Below, one piece after another: positions 45,597 to 58,335 of a DNA stretch of 60,000 nucleotides (within the stretch, counting starts at the first letter, position 1; each line of letters opens with the position of its first letter). The notes below the pieces were generated by a model. That model was not told the DNA's origin and did no database searches. It worked only from the letters and a program-made list of their open reading frames with translations. The stretch comes from Symsagittifera roscoffensis. Taxonomy: Eukaryota > Xenacoelomorpha > Acoela > Convolutidae. A program made the translations under genes and the position numbers. Location of the stretch: NCBI RefSeq assembly GCF_963678635.1, contig NC_087063.1, forward strand, positions 44,746,101-44,806,100, given 5' to 3'.

Positions 45597-46340
45597 ATGC
45601 AAAAAACCTTTCAAACACCAGACCTTGAAATAGATTTTTTAATAGGTTCCGGAGCGGAATCAAATATCATCAACATTCCCACTTGGAATGAAATAAAATT
45701 TCCACATCCAAAATTAATATCCTTCAAAACAACAAGCAGACTAGCAACAACACAAGGACCAACCTCAGCAAATTATTGAAAAACCCAACTTTTCCTTGTT
45801 CCCACTATAACAATGGAACAAAACAAACTCAAGAGCAAACCATTTAAACAAACCTTCCACATCATAGATATAAAACATAAAATCATTGGAATACACTTTA
45901 TTACTAAAAATATACCAACTATAAATATTTTAAATAGCAGAATTTATATGAAAGAGAAATAGACAAGAATGAAAAACACAGCTTTAACATTTTTTCAAAG
46001 ATTAAACAAGCAACCACCATTTTTCTCTAAGTTTTACCCTATATACAATCAGGAACGGAAACACCTGAAACCACTATCAGGTATATTTTATAACTTCTCA
46101 ATCAAACAAGTCCACCAATATGTTAAAGATCAAAATCAACAACATCTCTTTATGTCGGACCTTGAATTCAGACTAATTCATAAACTTTTCCGAGTAATAA
46201 TTTCATCTTTCAAATACATGAAAGACTCAAACTCAGATTTGATTTCTTTACTTATATATAACAATTCTCCATATAAAAAAACATTACCTCTAGGATTATT
46301 AGGTTATTGTGAAAGTAAAACAATATTTTACAACTATTAG
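45597..46340 (+). pseudogene. Protease of the giant element, catalytic Asp lost
   Basis: IDFLIGSGAESNIINIPTWN (about 45630-45690) has the retropepsin layout in which D-S-G-A is expected; the catalytic Asp codon at 45645-45647 is GGT (Gly). The following 45960-46340 piece (ALTFFQRLNKQPPFFSKFYP) is linker or the start of pol. Polyprotein cleavage would fail. Confidence 0.7.
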
Positions 46341-47220
46341 ATATATGTCAATCAACAATTCTTAACGAAGAAATATCAATTATTAATACATTAGGTAATG
46401 GAAAACGAAACAACCTACCGTTTAAACAAACCTCCCACATTACAGATAAAAAACATAAAATGACTAGTTATCATTTCACAAAAACATCCTACTTTAAACC
46501 AACATTTCAAATATCAAAATACACTGAAGAACAAATAAAATTCTTAACAATGTTTAATTTTCAGCACTCTCAGACAACAAAAAACGAATTTGAACAATTA
46601 GCTGACCTGTTATTAAAATAACCGAAAGTTTACGCAACATCTATATTTGGTATGGGAAAAGTAAATTCACTATTAAATTTACCCCTAAAACCTGATGCAC
46701 TTTTCAAAAATCAACGAGCAATAAAAGTCCCTATTCACTTACAAGACAAAGTTAATCGATTGCTTGACATACTAGAACAAAATGGAATCATTTCCCCAGT
46801 AAATAAAGAAGAACAGCAAAAAGGGAACACGTTTATAAACGCCGTTATCATTTTAGCAAAAGGAGAATCAATAAAAATAGTTCTAGATGCAAGATACCTC
46901 AATTCACTCTTTGATGAATCTGAATGTAATTGGCCTATCGAACCAATTCAAGTATTTCTGAAAAAAATAAACGGTAAATTTTCACAACAGCAGATATGAA
47001 GAAGGCATATAATTAAATGCCGTTAGACGAACAATCCAGACATTTAACGCAGTTCTTTATTGGAAATCAACTTTACGAACTCAACAGATTATTCTATGGA
47101 GTTTCCATAGGACCAGCAGCATTTTCAGCATTTATGAGTAAAATTTTCAGACCACTAGTACTCAATAAAATTGCAATCACATATTTAGGCGATGTTTTAT
47201 TGCAATCATAAACAAAAGAC
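46341..47220 (+). pseudogene. Reverse transcriptase of the giant element
   Basis: 46652-46999 carries the N-terminal blocks (VNRLLDILEQNGIISPVNKE; ESIKIVLDARYLNSLF). TADMKKAYN with the first catalytic Asp follows at about 46989-47015 in a shifted frame. 47017-47211 reads MPLDEQSRHLTQFFIGNQLY, then LFYGVSIGPAAFSAFMSKIF and YLGDV. The usual Y-x-D-D has Gly in place of its first Asp (GGC, 47188-47190). A stop follows at 47209. Motif order and spacing are Ty3/gypsy-like. Confidence 0.88.
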
Positions 47221-47910
47221 GAAATAATCATTGTCTTAGAAAAATATCATCAAATATTATTACACGAAAACATGAAATCACAGTTTTTTCTAACGCGAGT
47301 AAAATTCCTTGGACATAATATAGAAAAAAAACACTATAACTGCAATAAAATGTTGCAGAGATGCAAACCGAAAACTCCTATCACCCTCAATTAAAAAAAA
47401 TACAAGAGTTTCTTGGAATCTTAACCTTCTTAAGTAAATACGTATATAAAATGCAGTTATACTTAAGACAATTCTACAACATCCTTAGACAACAGAATAG
47501 TTTTGATTGGACAAGAAAACATCAGAAACGATTTGAAGAAATAAAAACTCTTCTCACTGAATAATTATCAAACACTATTCGAGATCCCGACCAAACGTTT
47601 TATGCCATGTGCGACGCCTCAAACTTTGGCATCCGCACAGTATTATTACAACCTCACAATGGAACAAACAATATGGACCTCATTTCCGCAAACACTAGAC
47701 TATTCACACAAGCTGAAGTTAGACTCTCTTCTCTTATGAGAGAATGCACAGCCATAAGATATACACTTACGGAATATGAATTTTTAATACTTGGATCCGA
47801 ACATCCAACAGTTTTATATACAGATCATAAACCAATCATCTTTCTCTTTACACAAAAATCAAACACAAACCATAGAGTTTATAGATTCAACTATTTTTAA
47901 AGAAGTTCCC
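47221..47910 (+). pseudogene. RT connection and RNase H of the giant element
   Basis: RVKFLGHNIEK (about 47300) and KIQEFLGILTFLSKYVYKMQ (47391 on) are the conserved RT thumb/connection blocks. 47607-47900 is RNase H: MCDASNFGI (Asp), TQAEVRLSSLMRECTAIRYT (Glu) and TVLYTDHKPIIFLF (Asp). The three catalytic acids are present, but the frame is separated from RT by shifts near 47335 and 47570. Confidence 0.88.
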
Positions 47911-48650
47911 AAATTTACATATAGTTTGGACAGGAGGAAAAAACCTCGCACTACCCGATACCCCCGGTAGAAATACACCAATTGAATTGTTAACAAGAAA
48001 AACAACAGTTGAAATACCACAAAACTTTAAATTTTTTCTTGCACAAGATGAAACCTCACCAAGATTAAAATGAAAATTTGCAGTAAAAACTGACAAGGAC
48101 CAATCACAAACTAACAGTCTGCAATATTTTCCACTATATCTAGATGGTCAAAACAATCACTACGAAGTTGAACTACTAGGAAAATCTACATTCAAACCGA
48201 TACCATACTCTTCATGGATTAAAAACAACAAACAGCAAAAACCAATCAATTAAAAATCATATAAAAGGATCTATTCCCTTATAAAGAAAACGACAGAAAA
48301 AGAAAACCTCACTGATAAAATAAATATATCAGGCCCACCAAAAAATATACAATAAACCATGTTTTAAACCTTCAACCTTCATGACTCACTAGGTACAATA
48401 CCTCTATCAAAAATGGAAAAATTGAAAACATTTTCCTCCCAATAGAAGAAAGAATAACACTCGAATTATTACAGAAACATCAAAGTCTTGACCCAGTTAT
48501 TACACAATTAAAACATGAAACCAAGCCAATTAAAGCCGATATAACCATTCTAGTAAATAAAACACTTCTTAGATATTTCAGAAACATTAACAATACCTAT
48601 ATCAACGAAAACACAGATATTCTAGAATACCAAACATCTGATATCAAAGT
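47911..48650 (+). pseudogene. RNase H to integrase linker of the giant element
   Basis: VWTGGKNLALPDT (about 47925) ends RNase H. Then about 240 codons of unrecognised polar sequence with several stops, for example YDLSRN-type remnants and NNHYEVELLGKSTFKPIPYS near 48155. Confidence 0.6.
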
Positions 48651-50190
48651 ACCCTGCCTACCTTTAAGTATGATGCTTATAGCTATTCATACCTCTAACT
48701 CTTGACACACTGAAGGACACTCAGGAGCAGAAAAAACATATTGGAATTTTAAACAAATCTTCTATTTCCCAAATGCGCAATTTTGGATAAAAGTTTTATG
48801 CAATGATTGTATCACATGTCAATTAAACAAACCATACCCAAACCAAAAACAAATTGCAGAAAAACAAGTTTTTAAAGGACAAAGTCTATACTTCAATCAC
48901 AGAGTTTCATTCGATACAAAAGGACCAATATCACCAACCTCAGAAGCAAATTAGTTTATAATGGTCAATGTCGATGCATCCACACACTACGTAGCACTTA
49001 ACCCAGTACCCCATTAAAATGCTTATTATGCATATACAACACTTTATGAACACGGGATAGCAAAATTCGGTGTACCTGAAATCCTTGTTACAGACAATGG
49101 CACTCAGTTTATAAACAACGAAATCGTTACACTGTGCCACTTATATATTATGAAGAACAAACCACGTACATCTCGTGCACTTGGTCTAATGGATTAGTCG
49201 AAGGCATGAACCGTTCATATCAAGAATATTTTAGATGTATCATTAACGGAAATGACACACGATAAACTGGATGGTCAACAGATGTAAAACTATTCCCATT
49301 ATCTTACAACTCACAAATCACAACAACCTCAGGACTATCACTCAATGAAATGGTTTTCAACCAAAAACCACGGAAACCGATAATGTTGATAGAAAACTCT
49401 TCAAAAAATACACAAGTTTTTTGTCAACCCACTTAAGAATCAATATGTTATAATCTACCACTACATACCCACGATGAAGATCAAATTCATCCACAAACTT
49501 TAAAATTAGCTTCGGGTACACACCGAACGGATTTAAAACAGAGATAAAAAACACAACGAAATTTACCAGAAAGTAATAAAAAAAATGTTACAAAGACAAA
49601 ATATTCATTCCCAAATAAACTCTGGAGTACCCTATCTACAAATTTAAAAATCGGATCATAGGTTTTAATTCCAAACTTAAGGACACAAAAGGTATTTCCA
49701 AAAAACTACAACTACTCCGAAAATGACCAGATCAAATAATTGACAAACCCACTGATGTAACATACAAACTTAGAGACCTGAACAATGAAAAATCGTTCAA
49801 GACCGAAACAATTTTCTACCTTATTATCCGAAAAAGTACGCATTTCGTGAAGTGACTCAATTATAATCTTTTACTGGACTTAAATTTATTCAAAATATTT
49901 CAGATCACGTACAAAAGCAAAGCACTGATATGAACCCTATTCAAAAACCATTGATAAAAATGAAAGAAAACTTCCCAAACAAACATCAAAAAATTTAGAT
50001 AATAAAAAGACAATTCAAACAGGAAGAAAAAATTAGAAATTAGAAGAAAAAATTCTACCACAAGATCAAAAAGAAAAGTCTTCACATAGAGAATCAACGC
50101 GATTTCGAAAGCAGCCACGCAAAGGTAATAAAACATTCATCCCAAAATCTAAACTATTAAAGAAAGTTGAATTTCAGAAACCACTTTAAA
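48651..50190 (+). pseudogene. Integrase of the giant element
   Basis: HTEGHSGAEKTYWNF (about 48708) and LCNDCITCQLNKP (about 48800) form the HHCC zinc site. The core shows SFDTKGPISPTSEA (first Asp, 48908 on), VNVDASTHYVALNPVP, EILVTDNGTQFINNE (second Asp, about 49080) and GLVEGMNRSYQEYF (Glu, about 49194). A frameshift separates the second Asp from the Glu. PLSYNSQITTTSGLSLNEMV and, at about 49740, IIDKPTDVTYKLRDLN are C-terminal blocks. A Lys-rich tail ends near 50190. Confidence 0.88.
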
Positions 50191-50750
50191 ATTAATTAAA
50201 ACTTTCACGTCTTGAAAATCTTTTCATAACCCAAACATTTTCTCAAAATTCATGCTGGAAAGCACTTGATCAAACTAGCTCAAATTCAGCCCATCAGAAA
50301 CTTTTTCGAATCATCACCTCATTTTTAACACGACTTCTTTAGCCGACAAACAGTCACCTTCAAGCCAATCTCTCACTATAACTAAAGGACCTGCATGTCA
50401 AAAATAAGCAAACCGCTAAACATTGACACCTGAAAAAACAAAGTCTCAATATTACAACCCTCCCCTATCAAGCAGCAAAAAGATCAACAATATTGTCCCA
50501 ACTTAGACCTCAAAAACCACTAAGGCAAAATTTTAAATAAGCCTTAAAAAATGGACATGATCGCTTAGCCTGAAGTACGAATACCTTTTAGATGCCCCCA
50601 ATAGTCCAAGAAATAACAACAAAACCAGGAAGAACCTTCCGAGCCCTCCAAATTTTTCCTTATCAAAAATCGCTGAAATCCAAATTGTCAAAAAACCAAT
50701 AAATAACCCGACCACACTCAAATTTAGCCTTAAAAAGTAAAAAAAATAAT
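50191..50750 (+). other. Post-pol spacer of the giant element
   Basis: No gene recognised. Frequent stops in the plus frames. It could hold a splice acceptor or promoter for the downstream ORFs, but none is evident. Confidence 0.35.
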
Positions 50751-51206
50751 TTGGCGAAAAAAATGAATTCTTCAAATGCTTCTTTCTTGAACAGTCAACA
50801 AATTTCAAAATACTCTTTCAAACCTTTTTTCAACCCTTTCAAATTTTTTCAAATTTTGTATAATCTTCGTATCCGATATTCTAGAAACATTCATCCTCTC
50901 CCTGATAAGTTTTTGCAACTTTTTTATCAATTTTTTCCCTAGCCCAAACCTACGTTGATTTTTCGAAAATCATTTACCACCTCCTCAGGCACGATACTTC
51001 AAATAACTATGTAAATGTTACAACATCTATTCAGTAGAACAGATGTTGTTCTTCTTTTTATAGTTGTTCTCACATTTTGGACACCCCTCATAATGACAAT
51101 ATGCAAATGTATAACAAAAGCTATTCTTACCTTCGCATTAGCAAAAAAAAATTTAATCTTTTTCATTCAAGAATATTACAAAAACAAAAAAATTCCTCAT
51201 AAGTAA
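50751..51206 (+). pseudogene. Small membrane-segment ORF between pol and env
   Basis: Two short frames. 50751-50942 is Phe-rich (FKPFFNPFKFFQILYNLRIR). 51015-51206 has a clear hydrophobic segment, VVLLFIVVLTFWTPLIMTI, then CKCITKAILTF and a basic end. It may be a small accessory membrane protein or the signal-anchor start of the envelope ORF. No family recognised. Confidence 0.4.
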
Positions 51207-51944
51207 CTGATTTTTCTAAATTTTCCGAAACTGCTAATATACAACTCCCATATCAGTCCTCACCAACAACGTCCCAGGAACCTCCAAAAACATCAAAAAA
51301 TAGTCATACAAAAAACCCCCAATCATCGACACTCATCTCTTTTCAACACAATCCATACACACTTGAAGAAAGAGACGCACGATTGTCCGAACCACTAGAA
51401 CCAGTAATTCGCCCAGCATCTCTAAGCGAACCACAACACCATCCAGTATATAAAATATAATCCTTTTCCAACAAGATCCTAATAGAGCAAGACACCAAAG
51501 TCAGAACCAAAACAAACTCGAAAAAAAAAACAGACGCTTTATTCATCCAAGACGAAATAGAAATTTGCAAACCCCCAGAGTTCAATTCAACATACCTCAT
51601 TCACCAAGAGCAAACCCTATAGTTCTCTCCAGTAGCACATTTCAAAGTACTCCTCAGACCCCAACACAGCAAAACACATCGAACATCCAATCAGATTATT
51701 TAGGTTCAACCCCTACATCTGAACAAGTCCGAGAAAATCCTTTTAAGCCCCCAGCTACTACAGAACATCTCAAGGCGAACGAAATTTAGCAAGGGAGCCA
51801 ATAGACGTTTCATCTGACACAACTTTGTTACTACCAGAAACTCTTCCACTCCCTTCAACCCTTTCCATAACTCAAATCCCACAAACACCAACTCGACGCT
51901 AGATATAGATTAAATTCAACAAGTAACAAACACATAAGATTAGA
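51207..51944 (+). other. Pro/Thr/Gln-rich stretch upstream of env
   Basis: One readable piece, 51565-51789 (STFQSTPQTPTQQNTSNIQS), looks like a low-complexity linker. The rest is broken. Confidence 0.35.
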
Positions 51945-54720
51945 TTGGAACAAATTTGTAGCACCACTCCATTATTTGGACAACATCACGAAAGTAACAG
52001 ATTACACAACTGGGCACTAAACAGATTACAATATCGACAAGATATCCACAAAGATATTCAAGAAGATAACATACAAAAACTTACACAAGATAATCTGACA
52101 TTAAAATTTGAAATCACAGTAAGAATAAATAATATAATTCATAATCCTTTATCCTTAGCCTCCCCCCATTTAAAACCACAGAAATCATCTACAAACACGA
52201 TAGACACACAAAAAAGACAATTGGACGTATCACTTTTTATTATCCATACTCAAGACTATCATACACATGTATCTTCTAAAGATACTAATTTTTCAGTTCC
52301 TTCTATTTCTCAACTTCTCAAAACCCGATCATAACAACCCTTCCTCCGGATATACAAGTCACACATTACGACTCTGAAGGAAATGAACAACAAACATTAC
52401 ATAAATATGCAATAAATGAAGTCACTCAATTCAAAACTAAACACAATCAATAGTAACAACAAACATAATAGCTACAAATTACTCAAAAGCACGAGCTACA
52501 ACACTAACAGGATATAAATTCGCAGCAACATTTTCCGAAAAGAAATTACATTGTTCCCAAGTTTCAAACGGAAACAAAAACAGACTAGATCATGAATCTT
52601 TCTACCAAAGTAACATCGAAAGACTATTACATCTCAGCCCTGACGATTGTAAAAACGAACTTAAACAATTCGATTAAAAATCACATCAAACAAAGGCACA
52701 GCCAGAAAACTGATACACTTTCAAGTTTTTCCGGACTCTGCACATCAATCCGAACTTGAAAGATACCAAGATCATATAAATCTAGACGACAAATTTCCCT
52801 TCCACGGAGCACATGAAAAACTAATTTACGATCTCGAAGATAAAAATTGGATAGCACACATTGGAATAAGCAACCCCTCAAATTGTGAAGCCGTCACTAA
52901 AATTAAAGGATACCAAAAAAAAATGTTTTTTGACTGGAAAATATAATTTGAAAAAGTACAACTAACACGAGATTTAAAAGATGACACTATAATTTATCAA
53001 GGAATCAGACTCCCTTGCAAAAACGACCAAGGATGCTGCGATCCTACTACACAAACACAAGCAATAATTATTTGGTTTCCCGAAGACACCTGTACCACAT
53101 TTCAAGTAGCAAAAATACACGCTAGAATGATAAAATTTCACCAAAAACATTTAATTGAATCAATCCTTTTTGAAGATGTGAGTCCTGATCAACTCAGACA
53201 TAGCAATTTTTAATTTAGAAACATTCATAATAAAGAAAATAATTTGACACGTTTCCAAATATACCCACAAACGGAACTTGCATGTAAATACACCAAATCA
53301 CTTTACAAAACACAACATTCAGAAGTTCTTGTCGAATACGAACAAGGTTTCGACATGAGGACAGGAAAATTGATTAGACATCCAATGGCAACATATCACT
53401 CAACCAGTGACGAAAATTCATATATCCCAGTGAGCCTTCTAAAAAACACAGGAAACATTGGTGGAAAATTAAAACCACAAGACAAAAACAGTGCACATTT
53501 ATCTAATGACAGTACTCGTCTATCAGTAATGAACAACACTAATTTTGGGGCAATTCACTATGACATACACCTAGACAAGAAATTAGACTACACAATTAGT
53601 AGAATCTTTCAAGAAATGTCTTTGACAGAACTTGAAACACTCCATCAACTATGCGGACTTGAACGCACACAAGTTTTACAATCACTTGCACTAGCAGTAT
53701 TAAAAATCTCTTATACAGGATATTTATCATCAGGTAACGGATCATGTTTTACTGACTACGAAGGAAACAGTTTATGGTATTACACTTGTACGAAAAATTC
53801 TCACCTTTATATGTTTTTGAAGACCAAAGATGTAATAGAAGAATACCAATTTTCTACAAAAACAGAGTACATTTTGTTGATACACTCTCCTAAAGAACTT
53901 AGATTTCAGATACAGCAGCCCATATGGATCAAAAAACAGCCACAATTTAGTACAATTGAACCCTGACAAAGATAAATACTACCTTCTCACACCATACCCT
54001 ACACTTATGCAACCACTAAAAAAGTTTTCACCAGAAAGCATTAGAGCTAATGCCCGCAATCCAAATACCGGTTTACGATCGATCGGCATATGCTCTAAAT
54101 CCGACATTCAACTTTACATTTGTACACAACAATTTCAAGAGTTTTTCACAAAAATGGACACTATACAACGACAATCTATAGATCAAAACCTACGCAAACT
54201 TACAGAAACAGCCGGCTTTTCAGACAGATTCGCACAAGACTATAGCGGATATTTTAAAGATATAGAAGATTACATTTAATTAAATGGCGAAACATACAGA
54301 CCACAAGGTATATCACCAAAAAAAGTTTTAGGTTTTGTAAATCTGAAAAACGAACTTCTTGCCTTTCTAGGATGGCCCTACTACATCTCAGAAAAATTCA
54401 CTTTATTATACGCATTGTTTAAGTTTCTTGGATTTCTTTTCTCTCTCTTAAAAGCAATCTACAATACATGCGTAATACACACACAAGTAAACAAACAAGC
54501 AAGCGTAGCACGCATTCTTTTTGCAGGTTTTTTTTGGAATATTTTCCACGTTAATAAATAAAATACTTTTACACGCTCAAATAAAAGAATACAATACCAA
54601 ACTTTCTGTAACATCAAACACATATGACGATTGACAAAATAATTCAAATACAACGCCAACGGCACCGCAACTACAAAACCTAAATCATAATCATCCCTTA
54701 TCATTAGTACCACGAAAGTT
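51945..54720 (+). pseudogene. Envelope-like glycoprotein ORF, decayed
   Basis: About 920 codons in pieces; the longest is 53244-53966 (240 codons). 51945-52334 is the N-terminal part. Cys-containing blocks follow: NPSNCEAVTKIKGYQKK (about 52870), LPCKNDQGCCDPTTQTQAI then WFPEDTC (about 53010-53090), and TELACKYTKSLYKTQ (53271 on). 53600-53800 is a helical segment with LETLHQLCGLERTQVLQSLA and SLWYYTC. Two hydrophobic segments close the ORF (FKFLGFLFSLLKAIY, about 54420; VARILFAGFF, about 54507). Pattern and place after pol fit a retroelement Env. The C-x-C-C-D-P, W, C arrangement recalls chuvirus-type glycoproteins found in some arthropod retroelements; that is a tentative match. Broken near 52334, 52460, 52676, 52947, 53210 and 53820. 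Confidence 0.6.
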
Positions 54721-54872
54721 CAGAAACATAGCCCTAACAGATCTCATAACTTCGAGATCAATTCAACACATAATAACCCAACAACCCAATTTGAAGACAC
54801 ATACGAATAAATTATAGAACAACCACATACATCTATCTTTCGTCCTCAGAACAACCATCTTTTTACTTCACT

Positions 54873-56633
54873 GTGAGCCGCCAAGTTGAATCACTCCATC
54901 GCTCAGTTTCCTACCCAACCAACCTCCAGAGCAACCTCTCCATCATCCCCCTTTTTGCTTTCCCTCCACCTCAATCACCTCATGATAACACTTCATCTAG
55001 CATGGAATCAGACACTAATTCAAACACAGCTGTATATAACACCATCTCCCAATTCAAAAACTCCGATATCGAAACCTCCGACAAACTTGCCAACAGCGAA
55101 CCCAGCCCATCTACATTTTCCCCACCTCCCTTTCAAGCTATTCATTCCCAAGTCAAAATTGAACCCACTTCCCCTCCCTCTTTCATTTCAAATGTAACAC
55201 CCACATATTCCCCCTTAATCAGTGAACCTTCCGATAACAACAGCTCTGTAAATACACAACTATCTCACGAGCTTGATAATTGCATCACACTTCAAGAACA
55301 ATTACAGCACCCTCAAACACTAACCATTCACAATCTCTCACAATCTATAATATGATCCAACCCATCAACCCCAACTCTTCTTCACATTAGACACCTTCGC
55401 AAAACCCAACTTCCTCATCAACCTCATTCTCCATTACAAACCGAGCTTACCAAACCTTTAAAAGAAAATTCCCAAATATTCCATTAACGTGTAACCCAAG
55501 AAAATCCACAAGATTTGTCAATCAACCACTCCACGCTAACACAAAAGAATTTCTCCAAATATGTTTACCCTTTTTCCCCCAGTACACACATTTTCATTCA
55601 GACTCCAATGACGAAAAATCTAATTATGTAAATGAGCACGTATTATACACTACTCTTTAATGGACATCAAACTATCACTTTACTAAACCCTTATCACTAC
55701 CATTATACGACATCCCTCATGACAACGAGCTCTGCAGCACCCAACTCTATCTTCTAACAACAGCACTAACCCCCAAACAAATCACACAGATAGGATATAA
55801 ACAATCACTAATCAAATTCACCGGACCCAAATCTAATGAATTTTTTATCGACCACTATGATCATAACATCTTACGACCTAACGAAGACTTCTTTCTAAAC
55901 GACGACCATTTTGCTAATCCACATCATCAAAACACCATACGTTTTCACCCTCAACACTGGTTAAAAATTACGACAACGTCACTTCAGCAGCACTCCCTGA
56001 TATTCATGCTTATGATTCATACTTTAACAAATTTAACCACTTTTCACTAATCTTTCATTTTCTCACACCCAATGAACGTGATTTGCACTGTTGACACGAC
56101 GTCATGTTACTAAACAAACACACACGTATACTTACTATCAGTTCATCCAACATCAATTCACTCATAATACACCAGCACGACAATTTCACCATAGATATCA
56201 TTACATTATTTCTATATACACTTCACCTTTTTTTTCTTAATTTCACCTATTGTATTAAGGACACTAACCTACAGAAATCCTCCGAAATTACGATCCCATC
56301 ACCCAGTTGTATATATTCTGTCCCCTAACCAAACCCTTCAACGGAGACGAATCCCTCCCCTTAATCGTCCCACTCGAATTCCTCCAGTCCGTTGAAGTCC
56401 CAATACTAGAATTCATATATAACTTTCGATATAATCATAAACTTTATAAACTTATTCAAAACACACCATATGAACTCTCACCTTACACTGAAGAGCACAA
56501 CATCCTTAAAGCACTCGAATTGCTTTGGCCACTTCTTCAAACTAAATACATCATTCGTTTGTTAGCTAAATTACCAGCCTCATCAGACATCATCCACGAC
56601 GTTTTTCCTCACGGATTCTTCACCAACGATTAG
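54873..56633 (+). pseudogene. Unrecognised ORF downstream of env
   Basis: About 590 codons between env and the 3' region. 54873-55355 (160 codons) is Ser/Pro/Thr/Asn-rich and likely disordered (SPSTFSPPPFQAIHSQVKIE). The following 55360-56300 is broken but reads as protein in shifting frames, with KSTRFVNQPLHANTKEFLQI and ALTPKQITQIGYKQSLIKFT. 56104-56328 is hydrophobic and Ile/Leu-rich. 56307-56633 (108 codons) is open and ends LPASSDIIHDVFPHGFFTND (56630). I recognise no family. An ORF in this position is unusual; it may be an accessory gene or a captured sequence. Confidence 0.5.
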
Positions 56634-58180
56634 GTAATTTGAATTAGAAAATTTACTAATGAAAACGAACAAAAACTAACCATTCTTAATAATGTTTTCT
56701 TTTTTCTTCATAGACACAATCATCAATCATCTACAAAACAAAAACGCGAAATAAAAAACAGAAAACTTTTTCTATAATCATAAATTTCTATCAACCAATT
56801 TTAATAAATGAAGCAGTAAAAATTCTTACAATTGAAAAAAGAAATGATAATTTCGACCCTCAAATCAAGCAGTTAACTTCATAATTTCAAAGTAGTAAGT
56901 TAATAAAAAGTTCCCGTAAATTGAAAAAGCAGTACTAACTTTTTCAAGGACGCTTCTTTATATTTTCAATATTCACTCGCACACATATTCTATCCAGAGT
57001 CGCACAGCTCGCCCACGAAGAATTGTTTAAAATAAAGAATTTAAGTTTTAACTTTCACTGATAACAACTCTAACCAGTTTTAACACGCTTCAAACTTTCC
57101 TTTAACCGGGTTGAAAAGGATTTATATAATAATCCAAAGTAACCAACGCAAGCTTACTAAACACCACAAACCACAACCTGACAGCACGACTAAGAAAAGA
57201 AATACCACGGTACCCAAACTGGATTAACACCAGCTTAGAACTGGATAAATTAATCTTTTAAAGACTACTTTTAAGTCTGATTACAAAAGAACAGAACACC
57301 AAAAAGTCGAAAGACAAACCCGAAACAAACAATTTGATTTTCGAGAAAAAGACACAAAAAAAACAACAAAAGAAAAAACCAGTAAAAAAAGACACGAAAG
57401 GTTTAACTAAAACAGGACCCTCCAAAATAGAGAGCATGAATTTATACTCTCACTCCTGGCCTAACCCACCAGAGAGGGCGTACTCAGCAAGCTCTAAAGC
57501 CGGCCTCACCCACCGTGCTACAACCACGCTTTGTGACACCCAAAACTCTTTTTTTTGACGAAAGTTACTCAAGTGTGAGTAGCTCTTAAAAAAAAACGAA
57601 CTGAATAATAACGCTTTGGCGATAAAAACTAATACAAGATCATGACTAAAAACAAGGTTAACAAAGATTTATATATTTTTTGTTATAATAAAATTCAGTA
57701 TATAGATAACATACAGCCCAAAGACGAGCAGCAAGGAACTTGACAACCCAATCACACTCCAACTACGGAATGGCAAAACACACCTGACATGCTGACTACA
57801 GTCACTACACTCAACCAATTTAAAATACGACTTGGCATCGCAGTAAATGAAACCCATTGCAACCGAACAGTGGCCATCTCGATGTTCAAGTATACGTACA
57901 GATTCCTCGATCTGTATATCTCGATGTTCAAGTATACGAAGTCACCAGGCACTGCATCCAAAGTCAAACTACATGACACTCCCGATTGGACCATTGCTAT
58001 TCTCTAAAATCAACCAGATCAACACTCAACACAACCGATCAGAAATCATAATACGATCTCCCGAAACAACTGTGATAACATCTCTTCTTCCAAACCAGAA
58101 AAAAGATTATGCTCGCAAGAAAAACACCATCATCCATCCTTCACTACAATAGAACACTGAAAAACTAAAACTCTCTAAAA
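56634..58180 (+). other. A-rich 3' region of the giant element
   Basis: No supported gene. 57334-57558 is a Lys-rich short frame. 57450-57550 is GC-rich, and its minus strand carries TAGCACGGTGGGTGAGGC, similar to a Pol III box A, so a small SINE may sit here. At 57874-57939 ATCTCGATGTTCAAGTATAC occurs twice, 43 bp apart, around the small hairpin TACAGAT/ATCTGTA. Confidence 0.4.
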
Positions 58181-58190
58181 CCCGGATGGG
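58181..58190 (+). other. Polypurine tract of the giant element
   Basis: AAAACCCGGATGGG ends directly at the 3' LTR. GGATGGG is the likely plus-strand primer, though the CCC makes it imperfect. Confidence 0.45.
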
Positions 58191-58246
58191 TGGAACCAGA
58201 TCTAAACTAGTATTTATCGTTGGTTGTTATAATGATGTTTTAACTC

Positions 58247-58253
58247 TATAAAA
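58247..58253 (+). promoter_or_regulatory. TATA-like box in the 3' LTR
   Basis: TATAAAA, 56 bp from the LTR start. The 5' LTR has lost it. Inferred core promoter of U3. Confidence 0.3.
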
Positions 58254-58307
58254 TACTAAATACTAACCAATCATACTCCATCAAACTAACAACCCAGTTA
58301 TTTGTAA

Positions 58308-58335
58308 GTGTTGAAACTACTTGTAGTTTCAACAC
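58308..58335. repeat. Perfect 28-bp palindrome in the 3' LTR
   Basis: GTGTTGAAACTAC, TT, GTAGTTTCAACAC: 13-bp arms with a two-base centre, conserved with two mismatches in the 5' LTR. Confidence 0.9.
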
